Shown: piece by piece, positions 38,768 to 49,463 of the stretch | Layout of the letters: every line of letters begins with the position of its first letter | Numbering within the stretch: the stretch's first letter is position 1 | Source of the DNA: Boletus sp. NGJ | Taxonomy: Eukaryota > Basidiomycota > Agaricomycetes > Boletales > Boletaceae | Length of the DNA: 64,000 bases | Assembly (NCBI GenBank): GCA_019096195.1 | Contig: JAGTXK010000055.1 | Span: forward strand, 1,364,001 to 1,428,000 | Direction of reading: 5' to 3' | The notes under the pieces: model-generated | What the model was told of the DNA's origin: nothing | The model's database searches: none | What the model saw: only the letters and a program-made list of their open reading frames with translations | Program-made: the position numbers and the translations under genes

Positions 38768-39383
38768 ATGTCCTGGAAGCGTCAGCTTACCCCGGCTATT
38801 CTACGATATGTTGTTCCTTCGCTGTCCGGCGGTCGTGCAACATCGAGCCCTGCCACATTTTTGAGCGGTTCTCGATATACGTCCCGGTTCTCCTCCACAT
38901 CATCAAACCCGGGTGGTTTCGACGTGAAGGACATGCTGGGAAAAGCACTAGATTTCAAAGGATCGCTGCCAGAGAACAAGCTACCTACCGACATGTGGGC
39001 CGACAAGAGCAATAACCTGAAGCTCCCTCCACCCCCGGACACATGGACAGGTATGTCCGTCGACGTCTCCATTGCTCAATGCCGAATGTTCGCTACAGGT
39101 AGACGGCTCGCTGTTCGAAGCGGGGATTTGCAGGGTGCCTTTCACCAACTCAACCTGCGTCTACGGCAAAACCATGTAGCGAAAGAGATCGCATTGACTG
39201 TTCGGCACGAAAAGAAAGGCGACAAAAGGGCACGTCTTCGCAGCAAAAGATGGAGGAAACGGTTTGCCGATGCGGCATGTACAGACCCCCTAGCTTCTTG
39301 TTCACGCGTACTGACTACACATGTTTCTGTAGGTCAGGAAAAAAGTGCAACTGGTCAGTACGATACGTCGGCGGGGTGGTTGA
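38768..39383 (+). CDS. MRP21: Mitochondrial small-subunit ribosomal protein bS21m (Mrp21)
   Basis: About 170 residues: a mitochondrial presequence (MSWKRQLTPAILRYVVPSLS), a linker, then the bS21 core GRRLAVRSGDLQGAFHQL and VRHEKKGDKRARLRSKRWRK RFADA. Exon 1 ends at 39045 or so (GTATGT donor). The end of the protein depends on the second intron. Reading on in the same frame gives 100 residues unlike any bS21. A GC donor (GCATGT at 39275) with the TAG acceptor at 39332 gives VRKKVQLVSTIRRRGG and a stop at 39383, the normal family C-terminus in exact phase. I therefore end the gene there. The start matches the family's usual length of presequence plus core. Confidence 0.88.
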
Positions 39384-40558
39384 GAAGCCGCCTACGCTTT
39401 CAAACTGTATACTACACGATTCTAAACTGCTCTGTTGACGGTGACCGGGCACTAGTCACTAGTCACTTCTCATTGCCTTCGACCCACCCTGCCCAATTTC
39501 CCGCGTGCGTGGAACTTCGCGCGGAATCTCATAATACGGATCATAGCTGCGCCGCAAACTTTCGCATGTGGCTCTCTAAAACAACAAATTTGATCAAAAT
39601 TTCAATGATGGTCCCTTCACCGTGCACGGCTAGCTGCCGCCGCTGAATGACGAAACCATCTACTGGGAGTGCGGCAAGGGTGTGAAATGCTTGGGGACGC
39701 AGCGACTTGTGGGGTTTGTCTGCAACGATTGACCAAGAGCCGAAGACCCTGGTGAAGATGTTCTCAGGCGACGCTTGACTGATCACGGTGATTGTTTTCC
39801 AATTTGTGATTAGCCTCGTGTTATTATTGTAATTCAAATACTGACGGTCAACTTTAAGATCCTATCAAGCCAACAAAGTTGCGGTGCGCGATAAGTTAGC
39901 TGTCGAGTGGCCAACTTGGACGATTCTATCAGTCGTATCAACGGCATTGACAGCGAGCAAGGTGAATGGTTCGATTCAATTTCTCACCTGACGATACACC
40001 CCAATTTGTTCGTCCGCACCTGGCCTCTGCACCTCGTGTTTACCACGATGAATCGATGAATGGCGTTATTTCCCTGCGATGCACCGCTTCATGGCATCGG
40101 AGATAAATTATCTTGCACCTCGCGAAAGGACAAGAATGGTCCAAGCCCATCTCGTTAATCCGCCGAGAAAAAAACGCGATATGAAAGCCGTGCATGCTGA
40201 TGGGGTGGTGTATTATGAATGCTATCGGGAGCGTGGAGTTATACTCTGGCTCCCCGTTTGCCATGCATCCAGTATCGTAGATGACCAGAAAGGGGCTGCA
40301 CACTGGTTCGTGCAACGTATTATTTATTTGTATTCTGCACCAATTCTGCCATGTATCTGCCTCGCTTCGCCTGGTCTGTCACTGTGACCGGCGACCGTAG
40401 GAAATGAGGTTTCCGTGCGCGTTTGTGACACGACCGCGGCATCCACATAAAATCCATCAACCATGACGGTAGTACACTGACTAGAGACATCTTATAACCA
40501 CCCTTGAGCTTGTGTTAGCTCACCGAGGCCCCTTCCAACCTAGTTTTTACCTCTCAAG
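39384..40558. other. Intergenic stretch, no gene recognised
   Basis: Contains only short chance frames (for example 40079-40387, plus), none with splice-supported family similarity. Noted: a small direct repeat of CACTAGT near 39449-39463, and an AT-rich patch near 40318-40335 that could be a transcript end. Confidence 0.4.
40491..40500 (+). promoter_or_regulatory. TATA-like element before the Cys-rich gene
   Basis: CTTATAACCA about 62 nt before the ATG at 40559. A plausible core promoter by distance; a weak match. Confidence 0.35.
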
Positions 40559-40921
40559 ATGTGTCATAATGTATGTGCTTTGCTCGTCCGGAATGACGAC
40601 TAATGGTTGTCATTGCGTTCCAGATAATTGACGGACGCTACCACACCCCTTGTGGGCATTTCGTATCCATGTCGACACGAGTACAAGACTGTCTGAGACC
40701 CAACTGTCTCTTCAGCAGAAGACATATGCATCCCATTGGTGAGGATGAGTTCTCAAAGCGGCCCGAGGGAGAGTCCGCTAACCTAAGCGCAAGGATGCAA
40801 ATCCCAGTCTTGTGTTAGATTGATGGCGTTGCCCGTCAAAAACCCAATACGTTTGAGTCCATCTGTCTGCTCCAGTTGCCAAATCGGTGGTCCGGTCGCG
40901 GTGGGAGCCATGAAATCATGA
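40559..40921 (+). CDS. Small Cys-rich (putative zinc-binding) Agaricomycete protein, 84 aa
   Basis: Three exons, 40559-40570, 40624-40738 and 40794-40921, join in phase (255 nt, 84 residues plus stop). The first exon encodes only MCHN. The protein has eight cysteines at positions 2, 14, 27, 32, 44, 49, 68 and 71, with paired spacings C-x4-C, C-x4-C and C-x2-C, plus histidines in TPCGHF and SRRHMHP. The pattern suggests structural metal binding. I recall short Agaricomycete proteins with the same MCH/MCR start, CGH, NC-x-F/L-S-x-RH-x-HP and C-x4-C-x-RLM signature, which have no known function. There is no signal peptide, so it is probably intracellular. It is too fragmented to appear as one open frame. 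Confidence 0.78.
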
Positions 40922-41635
40922 AGGTGGCTGTCAACGGCTATGCCTCCGTTCAGCATATCGCGGCCGCGCTGGCGCTCGCCGCTGCCTAGCTAGTTAGTAC
41001 AGATATACCTTATCATCTTATACATAATGGAGAATCTTTATTTGAACGACGCTGGATCCATTGAGCTTTCGTTCGTTGCCTAGGTGTGTCACGGGTGGGA
41101 GATATATGTTTCTTGACCCAAGCATTCGGTGCGACTATGGCGTCCAGTCATGTCGATGAACTGCAAATTATTCAGCACAATCGTTGCCTGGAGCTTTATT
41201 GTTGACAGGTTCTGAGGTCGAGGCCAACGGGCAGCTCGAATCCAATCAGTTCTGAGGATGGATAAACTTGAGAGTGATTGTTTGGATGAAGCAGCAAGGA
41301 GATGTAGATGTCCGAGTCCAAGAGATTGGTTGCGACTCATCTGAAAAATTCCGTCGGATAACGTAGCCGAACCGGATAGCCCGACGAACAAGAATAGGCA
41401 ACAACGCCTCTACTATGGCTACCTGTGGTTTGTTCGTCAGACTGGGCAGGTTGGAGAGTGTGCTGTTGCCAATGCCAACTTAGATCTGAAGAAACGTATC
41501 ATTTCGCCTAACATTGTAAATTAAGTGTTTTTGTTCCAAATTTGGTATTGTACACTCTGATTCTTTTTGGTTCGTGTTGTCTCTAGTGCAGGTTTCTTGA
41601 TGGTCATTCAACTGGAAAGCTCGCGCCAAGTTTCT
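40922..41635. other. Intergenic stretch, no gene recognised
   Basis: 3' flank of the Cys-rich gene and likely 5' flank of the next gene. No frame here has recognisable content. Confidence 0.4.
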
Positions 41636-43013
41636 ATGGAGACTCTACCAGCTCATTGGCGACCAGCTGTATTTGAACAAATGCTGAAATCCGTACCTCT
41701 CAACTCCCTCCCCCCCGCGTGCCTCTGCATTCCGCCTCGTCTTCTGGGAACTTCTGGCTTTGTTGCTGTTCTTGAATAACATGGCGTCCAGAGCATCAGA
41801 CAACCTACGATGTTATATACGGGAAGCGAGGCTTCCGGACATGACTTACCGTTCCCCTCGTAGTGAAACTGGGTCACCCCACCTCTCTTTGGATGTTCGC
41901 CCAGAGCGGTACCGCAAATTGAGATTCGCGCATACAATCAACGCTACGCTCTTCAGCGATATAGTTTCAGACTGTTCGTGAACACTACCAGGCCAGCTTG
42001 TGCATAGCTAACCACAGGGTCAGGGGCGGAAGAATTTGTACCATGCAAATCATTAGGCGTGAATGACGAAGATGAGCGTACTGGAGAACGCTTGACCATT
42101 CCTTGTGAACCATTCTTCTCCATAGTTCCTTTGCCGCTTGCACGTGCCGAAGACATTGAACGGTATGTCTGGCCAATTGCTTTCACGTGCTGGCGGTCTG
42201 ACCAAGGTTAAAAGGGTGTTTGTCTGGGTCGACATGTTTCCCCTGGAAAGCATTCGCCGCGTTTTGAGTCTCTTGTACGCGGATTCAAACTTATGGAAAT
42301 TTCTTCCCTATGAGGAGGGATCCTTTTTGAAGACCTCAACGTGGTCACACGTCAAAAATGACAAGGGCAAAACAATATTTTCACAGCATGCATTATGTCT
42401 GTTCTTGACGCCACCTTGGGTGCTATCCGCAAATGATCTACAAGAATTTGCTCGAGGACAATCGGTATGTAGCCACCCGACTCGGAGGGTTTGTCGAAGG
42501 AACTAATAGGCCTTAGTTTCCCGATCGCACCTCATTAGACTTGTTGGGAGATAAAACACAGAATACCCTTCAAGGCAAGGAATGGCTCTGGAGCAAGGTT
42601 CTTGCCTACTTCGATGCATCGAGAAGTTGGTACTGATCAATCGGGAAGATCTGGGATACCTGCATCAGTAGAAATTGTCCATGGTTCATCGTCACCACCT
42701 ACACACATTGGGTTTTTGGAGTTTTCTCTGCTGGTGAGTGTTTTCAGAAAGCTAGTGGACCATCTCTTGCCAACGTGTGGCCCAAGGCTGGACTGCTTCA
42801 TTTGTGTCCCCTGTCTATGCGTTTGACTCTCGTGCGCCGACGATTCTGGAGGTCCTTGTCTTCTGGTTAATATCTGCAATGGGCTATCCTGGTGGGTTCG
42901 TAGTTCCTGAAATCTCCTATGAGTTGTTACATCGTAGACAACTTTTGGTTGCAACGCCACGCGACTTTTCTCGCGAAGAGCCTGTTGAAGCACTTGCAGT
43001 TTTGGCCGTTTGA
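41636..43013 (+). CDS. Lineage-restricted Agaricomycete protein of unknown function (5' part uncertain)
   Basis: The 3' half is a convincing spliced gene: VFVWVDMFPLESIRRVLSLL, YADSNLWKFLPYEEGSF, SQHALCLFLTPPWVLSANDL, then introns at about 42468-42518 and 42635-42670. It continues with CPWFIVTTYTHWVFGVFSAG / WTASFVSPVYAFDSRAPTIL / EVLVFWLISAMGYPG and stops at 43013. The wording THWVFG-FS-GWT and D-x-x-x-PTILE recurs in uncharacterised Agaricomycete proteins I remember. Upstream exons are less clear: a frame with EEFVPCKSLGVNDEDE and PCEPFFSIVPLPLARAEDIE joins across 42160-42205 either by a 40-nt intron (GTCTGG..CCAAG) or only after a one-base shift. The start METLPAHWRPAVFEQ at 41636 is a guess; a poly-C run near 41708 hampers the reading. 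No known domain. Confidence 0.5.
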
Positions 43014-43710
43014 TCAGAAGGGTGGTCTATTTAGTCTAATGTAGATTGTATATGAGAACACCGTGTATCTGGTTAACTATAGTTCTAACTTACCTTGCGA
43101 TCCTCATGATCAAGGAACACCGCATGGCCCTTACATATAACTTAGAGGAGCGAGATTTCCTGAACTTTGTAAACTTTAATCAACGTCTTAAACACCAGAA
43201 ACCTTTGCCACTGCACGACACTGCCAGTACTACTTTTCCGACCGCTAGAAATACAGTAGGCTAATCAGGGACCATTGACTGATGAATATTTGGTAGTCAA
43301 GATCAACGCCACTCCCACTGCATGCAGGTGCTTGAGCGAATCACCTTTGCCAGGCTAAACATGAGTTCTGACGCGTGATCAAGTCCTGAGGCCCTCCTGG
43401 TGTAGTGGTGTAAGGCGCACGAATGGTCAACGAGCTGGGTTGGGATTCCACTATCGGTGTCGTCTCAGCTGTACCCCGTGTCCCACTGGTTGTGACCTCC
43501 AACATGTCTTTGCAGAGGTTCAGTGATCTATCGATGGGCATGTATTGGATCAACCATCTCGGAGTCCAACGGAGTATATACAAACTCCCCCCACTCCAAC
43601 TCTGGAATGTAAGGACAATGCAAGTTCGATGAACCCGACCATAGATCGCCCTTGAGATCGGGTGTGCCCAGAGATGCAGACTGTATGTCTCGTGCCAACT
43701 TCCCAGTGGC
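43014..43710. other. Intergenic stretch between convergent genes
   Basis: About 700 bp between the unknown gene and the cyclin, whose 3' ends face each other. A minus-strand frame at 43341-43583 (VTTSGTRGTAETTP) has no clear partner exons. A TATATAC sequence near 43571 on the minus strand could be a promoter of an unrecognised short transcript. Nothing is firm. Confidence 0.35.
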
Positions 43711-45102
43711 TCAACTCAGATCAAGCCGCGGGGCTTTATTTTGTGCCTCCAGTGACGTTTTCAGGACATGTGCCTGGAAGGGTGTCATTGATGGAGACGT
43801 ATTCCCATGAAATGACTCTGGTGTCACATTGCTGTTATTTGCCACTGCGGGCAGTAACTGCGAGAATGGCTCATACAGTTTCGGCCGCGGGGAGTGAGCC
43901 GGTGGGGTGATCTACTCCAAATCAGAGAGACGGATTCAAAAGGATGTGCGAGAACTGACCAATGTAAGCGAGGAAACATGTAGGGTAGTCTGTGGATCCT
44001 GAGCCGAGTAAAATTCCAGTATTATACTGAGAGCATCTGGATGGTCGAGTTGAGCCTGCAAAATGGAACCGGGGAATGACATGCTGACCTGCGAGGTTCT
44101 GTAATTCTGACTCAGAGAACCCGAAATAGTCAACGGCGAAGCGAGAAGCATCTGGGGAGCCGGGCTTGTGTGACGGAGGCGTCGGAAGTGAGGCAGATGG
44201 CGGAGATGCGGATATCCGAGCATCCAGCGAGGGTGAATGAGGTCCTTCAACTACACGTTGCGCCAAAATAAAGCATGAAGCCGCAATGATACGAGGCGGG
44301 GAAAAAATGCAGAGTGGCGTGCGGTATCTGCTGGTATGCATGGGTAGTGTACCCACGACCAATAAGAAGGAACTTACGAATCATGAGCCAAGCTCCATGC
44401 GTAATCTTGAACTTGAATGCTTGCTTGCTGTGTATCAAAAAGGTCTACCAGGATTACGTGGGGGCTGGTTGTCACGAAATCAAAACAAAGTGCTTCCAGA
44501 AGGGCTTCCTCGGTGAGTAAGATCGCTGTCTGCTGCTGCTCGACCTCCTGGTGGAACCAATAAGGATACTGTAAACTCCAACAGGCAAGTATACTCGCCA
44601 CACTCTCAGCCGGTATGTGCGAAAGATCTGTTCCAGAGATCTTGGACTGGCACACCCTTGCAACGTCACGTAACTTTCTGCCACATTCCTCAGTCTTGGT
44701 CGCCAAAAATATGCATGCAGCGGCGACGTCCTAGCATAACATCGTCTGAATATATGAGTGATGAGTGAGAGGGGGTGACTACTTGTCTGTGGTAATCCTC
44801 CATGGAGAATCTCATGAAGAAACGGTGAAACCAAGTTGCTGCGGTGAACATTGCCGAGGAAGGCCTGTGGGATGATAGGGCAAGAGGAGAATGAGAATGC
44901 AGACGCGAAAGAACACGGCAAGGACTGCTAACAGTCCGAGGGAAGAACCCAACCGGAACAAGAATTCGACACCTCTGGCGCGATCATACAGTTCTTTTCC
45001 GACGGAGTAACCGGATGTGGCTACACTTGGAGTGCATCGGAGAGCATCGATAGGGAACAACCACTGCGGGGAGACGGAATACTCGTTGGTAGGAGCTCCC
45101 AT
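43711..45102 (-). CDS. Cyclin-K/Ctk2-like transcriptional cyclin
   Basis: Partner of a CTD-type kinase (CDK9/12/Ctk1 class) expected to act on RNA polymerase II elongation. Start MGAPTNEYSVSPQWLF at 45102. The first cyclin box is spliced: SVGKELYDRARGVEFLFRLG / SSAMFTAATWFHRFFMRFS / MEDYHRQDVAAACIFLATKT, then EECGRKLRDVARVCQSK. The first-box helices continue with ILLTEEALLEALCFDFV. The second box is YRTPLCIFSPPRIIAASCFI, interrupted by a Ser/Pro loop (LDARISASPPSASLPTPP), then FAVDYFGFSESELQNL. The C-terminal region is SP-rich and ends in NKAPRLDLS. The KTEECGRKL signature is typical of K/L/T and C-type transcriptional cyclins. The exact orthology (K, Ctk2 or L) is not settled by eye. Confidence 0.83.
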
Positions 45103-47640
45103 GATAGCGAGCAGTGTCAACGGAGGTCCCGTTGAGATTCAAGAACCAACGCCACCAAATGATCACGTAAGGAATATGTCTCAGAGTCGGCCCTTGCCAC
45201 TCGACCTTCACCGCACCGTGTGTTCTTCAACGAATCTATTAGTTATTACTGACCTACAACTTGTCTCCCTAGGAACTTTCAAACGCACAGGTTTCGCTGG
45301 CTGGTATCCACGCGGTTTCGCTTGGCGTGCCAACCACCTCATATTCATGTTCCGTCATGGTCACAGTCGCGGGACCAACTCAGACCGAAGCCGAAGTCAG
45401 AGTCAGATGCGGCTTGTGGGTGTTAACTTACACCCGCGGATCTGATAGCTTCATTTCGGTACGCGCCTCGTGCACTCCCAATTCTTGAGTACTAGCAAAG
45501 AGTGTCTCATTGCGTGCTCCGTGTCACAACCGTGCTCGTGAGTTTAAACATCCAAATCTTGTCTTAGATATGATCTAAAGAATGCCGGTTTTCTCAGCTA
45601 CCCTGGGAGTGATCCTTTTCTTTTGTTTTGCAGTCCGTAACCTCGTGGCGACTTTTCCGCCACGTCTGATATATTTTGACAAAAAATGAAGAATGGTGAC
45701 ACACCACTGCCTGACAAAATTGCCAATTGCTGTAGCGCAGCAGTGCTCGGTTTCTACTGAACGCCGCATCTCTTGCGTTGTTCCGTCTTGGTGAGCTGAG
45801 TTTTACGAAATTATTACAGCACCATGACAGATTTCGAATGCTTATTCTTCTCGCTGGTTCCTGTCCTTCTCCCCTCCCTCCTCACTTTCTCCATCCTTTC
45901 CAAGTTTGCCGACACTTTTTTCCGACGGTCCTGTGGTTTATCCCTCATCACCTACTGATATGATGCGAGGTACTCTCTCTTCCGTTCCAATCCTAGGTAC
46001 AAATTTATATTCACTCCAATTGCAGACATCACTGTTGACGACCTCAACTGAGAGTGTCTCGTTGTCTCGTCACTGCAGCCGACCTACGACTTTCTTAACC
46101 TCTTCCTTGTTCCACGCAAAGTGGGCAGAAGGAATCTATCTGGGGATCTGCATGCCGCCCATCCATTCTCAGTGCTTCTGTGACGCCGTGTCAATTTCGG
46201 CTATGCACTCACTGTACTGCTGTGGAAACTGACGGCTAATGGTGGAGTCAGCGTGTCGCCTCAAATGACTTGGATCAAGTTCTCACTATTGCCAGCACGT
46301 GTCGGTGCATGCAGGAGGCACACAGGTGCTTGGATGAGTCGAGCTGAATTTGCAATATTGATTGTCGCATTGGATCTAATAATTGATGAATAACAGTCAT
46401 CCTGGATGGCCCTGACCAACCATTTGATCGGGCTGTGTGAATCTTCAGTTGAGATACTCAGGATGCAGGGAGGAAGACAATAAGCGAACCAGGTCGTAGA
46501 TGTGCCCACAGCTTTTGTAAGTGTTTTGCACTCTATTCCGAGCATGGGTCACTGGGTCAGCAGGGTCTAAGATGATTTTAAGCCGACCTTCTCCAGTAAC
46601 ACATATTGAAGGGGATTATGGCGGGGATTTATCGAGGTGGGGAACTCCCCGGTTCCTCGACCCATTTTAAAGGCGGGGAGAGGCAAAAGTAATTTCGAGA
46701 CAACTCAGATCGTCGCGATGTTGTCGCGTTTCATTGATTAGGTATCGGTCCGTTTGTTCTGTTGGAGTATCGCTGACCCCATCTGGTCGCATTGCGACAG
46801 CATGAGGAGTCCGTTCGGTGCTCCTCGGGCAGAGCTATTTTCGCTCAGTCCGACGACGGACGCAACGTTCTGTATTGTACATTTGAGGGTATAGAGAACT
46901 AATTCCTTTAGTGGGGAATCCACCAAAAAGTTAAAACTAAAAGAGTCAAAACAGTCTCCCTTGCGGATGGTCCCGATGTCAATGCATCCCAGCACCGAGG
47001 GGCTGGTGACAGCGAGGCGAAACGGTCCCTGTCGGAACCGCGCTAAATGTCGCGTATACATTTCTTGCCGGGACCAAGCGCTGCCGGGACGGCATACCGA
47101 TGGTTATGATATAACTATCTCGTGATCGGTCTCTGCCGCAATTGCTCCTGACATTCCTTGGATCGTATCACAAAGGCGGAGCGGAACCAAACTCCAGAGG
47201 GACCACCGCGGTGCTTTGCTGATGTGGCAAGCCCCGCTCATCTTGGACAGAACGAGACGAACAGCAGCAGCGAGCGCTTCGCTGGTTATATCCGCATCGG
47301 TTTCGCGGTTAATCTCGAAAATCCGAGTTTCTCAAGGGAAAATGCACTGTTTACCGAAGTTTGATCAGTTTTTGATGAGCTATACTTTCGGATTCTACAT
47401 GCTTCTCGAGTTTCCCGCAGGCAGACGTGTGTTTGTGTTTCTGGAGACACTGCCAACGCAACGACTAGTTTGTTCATAGCATTCACTAGATTAACCTCTG
47501 CCAGTGTGGTGAGTGAATAATTCCGTAAACACACATGTAGCTGATTTCTAATCGAGAAAGGTTATCGTAAACTTTATCGCATACCCAGAATATATCCAGT
47601 ACAACATGAGGGTTCTGTAAGAGTGGACGACGGAATGCGG
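45103..47640. other. Largest gene-free stretch in the window (2.5 kb)
   Basis: Six-frame reading gives only short frames without family resemblance, GT-AG continuity or codon character; none reaches 150 codons. No tRNA, terminal repeat or transposase remnant was recognised. It may hold long promoters or UTRs of the flanking cyclin and eIF2B-alpha genes, a non-coding RNA, or a decayed element. Confidence 0.4.
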
Positions 47641-49024
47641 TCATCCGGCGAACATTCCGACAAGATACTGGCTGACTCCTTCAGGGGTAAGACTACCCAC
47701 GTCGGAGAACACAAGGGTAATGAGATCAGGCCTGCGTGGGATCAGAAAACGACACGCATTGCAGAATTTGATTATCACCTTGTGTAATCTACATCTGGAT
47801 GGCATGCAATCTGCTGGTGCGTCATAGTCCTAGGCGGTTCAGGCGTTGATTTAATTTCAGCAGTCGTTCTAATCGACGAGTTCTTGTTTTGAGAAGCAGG
47901 CTGAGGGGACGGCAAGGGGAATGCAAGGATGCTGGGATTGTGGGTTGGAAGATCGTACTGCGATAGTGGAAATAATCGATGAAACTTGTAGCTTGAGGAG
48001 CGGGATGTGGCGTCAGCACGAGTCATGGTGAGAATTACGGCACGAACCTCTCTGCGAGGGCGTAGAAGGGAATGTTGGCAGCTTTTGCAATGATAGCTAT
48101 TTGATTGCTGCCGACGGCATTGATCAGGCCGCCACTCTCCACGACGGCTTCTGAGCCAACCAGAACGAAATCGACTTTGTCCATGACATATGATACAGCT
48201 GAGTCGAGTACGATCGTGCAAGGGATTCCCGCTGCAGTAAGTTCGTCATAGGTTCGGAGACTGACGGGTCGGGTCAGTGATTTCCAAAGTGGAAAGAAAG
48301 TAAAGACGGCAGAGAGAAGATCTAACCCGAGGGCACGAGGTCTTGCTTCTGTCACATAGACTGAAATCCGCTTCCTCTGGTGTGCACGGAGGAGGGTTTT
48401 CATGACGACTCTCGAATAGGAATGGGTGAGGATCTTGCGGTCAAGGTGAGCGCAAGGGAGGGAGTGAAACACGCGGAAAGCCTGACGATTGAATCATCCT
48501 TGATGAATCCGAGGGCAAGATCGGCTATTTTTTGACGATAGGTAAGAGCCTCCGTGGCATATTTTTGACCCTGCTTGACCAGCTCCGTTTTGAGATCGGA
48601 GAAACTCTTTGAAGCGAGTGTAGTGATGCGGATGACGCGGGTTCGGAGCAGGTGCACTCACGTCGGAATCGTGTGGAAATAGGGTGACAAAGGCGATGAA
48701 CAGTTCGCAACCGGCGTTGAGGCCGATGGGATTGGGTGAACGTTCGCTCAGGACGCTGGCACCGTCGTTGAGCGCTTTCACGAGCTCGAACATGGTGCCG
48801 GCTAGGGAGCAGGGTCAGATGTGAATGGGGTGGGGATGGGAGAGGGAGAATACCATCGGACCTCTCGACAAGCTCGGTGAGTGCCAAGATCGCGGCGAGA
48901 GGGGTGGGTAGCTATGAGGCTGGATGAGCTGATGAGGAGGCAGATGGCAGTTACGGACCTCGTTGTTGGCAAGAAAGGACTGATAGGTAGCCCATATGTC
49001 GAACGGGACATTGTTGTCGGGCAT
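47641..49024 (-). CDS. GCN3: Translation initiation factor eIF2B subunit alpha (Gcn3)
   Basis: Regulatory subunit of the eIF2B guanine-nucleotide exchange factor, which senses phosphorylated eIF2. Start MPDNNVPFDIWATYQSFLAN at 49024. Subsequent exons give MFELVKALNDGASVL, LNAGCELFIAFVTLFPHDS, FSDLKTELVKQGQKYATEAL, ILTHSYSRVVMKTLLRAH, ISVYVTEARPRALGLDLLSA, TIVLDSAVSYVMDKVDFVLV, GSEAVVESGGLINAVGSNQI and AKAANIPFYALAERYKFHRL. The last exon follows an intron at about 47744-47790 and reads RPDLITLVFSDVGSLTPEGV SQYLVGMFAG, the conserved C-terminal strand, stopping at 47641. A Ser/Thr/Pro insertion (PSPQPASQNKNSS) near the C-terminus is longer than in yeast Gcn3. The sequence is otherwise complete. 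Confidence 0.93.
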
Positions 49025-49417
49025 AAGTGGACAATGTCACGTGGTTACATTGAACCGTATTTGGGGGGTGTTGTAGACGTTGTCAAGGCGGAGGAGGGGG
49101 AATATTTGCGCGGATCTGTGCCAAAATTGGGAATATTTAACTGAAAGTGGGCAGATTGTGTCATAAGATGGCTTGTCGTCGAAACACGTTGCACGTCCGG
49201 CGCGGGGTCGAAATGGCCATTTATGTGGTCGGGATCGCACCGCACCCGCCAATTATAGTGGTCTGACCCACGCCCGCCAGTCTCCCCTCGTCCCTCAAAA
49301 AGCCCCCTCTCTCGTTCCCTCCCCTCCTCCCGGCCCCCCTCCTTCTCTGTCACCCATCCTCGAGGTCGCTGATCTATCGATACACGCCTGGTAAAGGGCA
49401 GGCCGTCTTATTCTCCC

Positions 49418-49424
49418 TATAAAT
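49418..49424 (+). promoter_or_regulatory. TATA box for the gene at 49464
   Basis: TATAAAT 40 nt before the ATG at 49464, in a pyrimidine-rich promoter. Position and sequence fit a core TATA element. The remaining intergenic sequence (49025-49417) between this gene and divergent eIF2B-alpha holds C/T-rich tracts and nothing else named. Confidence 0.55.
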
Positions 49425-49463
49425 CCCCTCTTCCATTTCCCTCATCCCTTCCAGTCCTCCTTC

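Noticed and set aside
38768-39646. 292-codon open frame as the full bS21m gene
   Set aside because: The last 100 residues are unlike the family, and the normal C-terminus is recovered exactly by a GC-AG intron ending at 39332.
39961-39990. tRNA-like T-arm (GGTTCGATTC)
   Set aside because: The stem does not pair fully and no D-arm, anticodon arm or acceptor stem surrounds it.
40079-40387. 102-codon plus-strand frame
   Set aside because: No recognisable motif, promoter or partner exon; length is within chance expectation.
42206-42207. Apparent one-base insertion breaking the unknown gene
   Set aside because: A 40-nt GT-AG interval (GTCTGG to CCAAG) immediately upstream restores frame, so a frameshift is not required. 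Left as an ambiguous junction, not a called pseudogene.
43395-43475. tRNA-like AGTGGT segment
   Set aside because: A D-loop-like string without a matching acceptor stem or T-loop at tRNA distances.
45017-45445. 142-codon plus-strand frame
   Set aside because: Its first part is antisense to the cyclin's first exon and the rest has no similarity or splice support; a chance frame.
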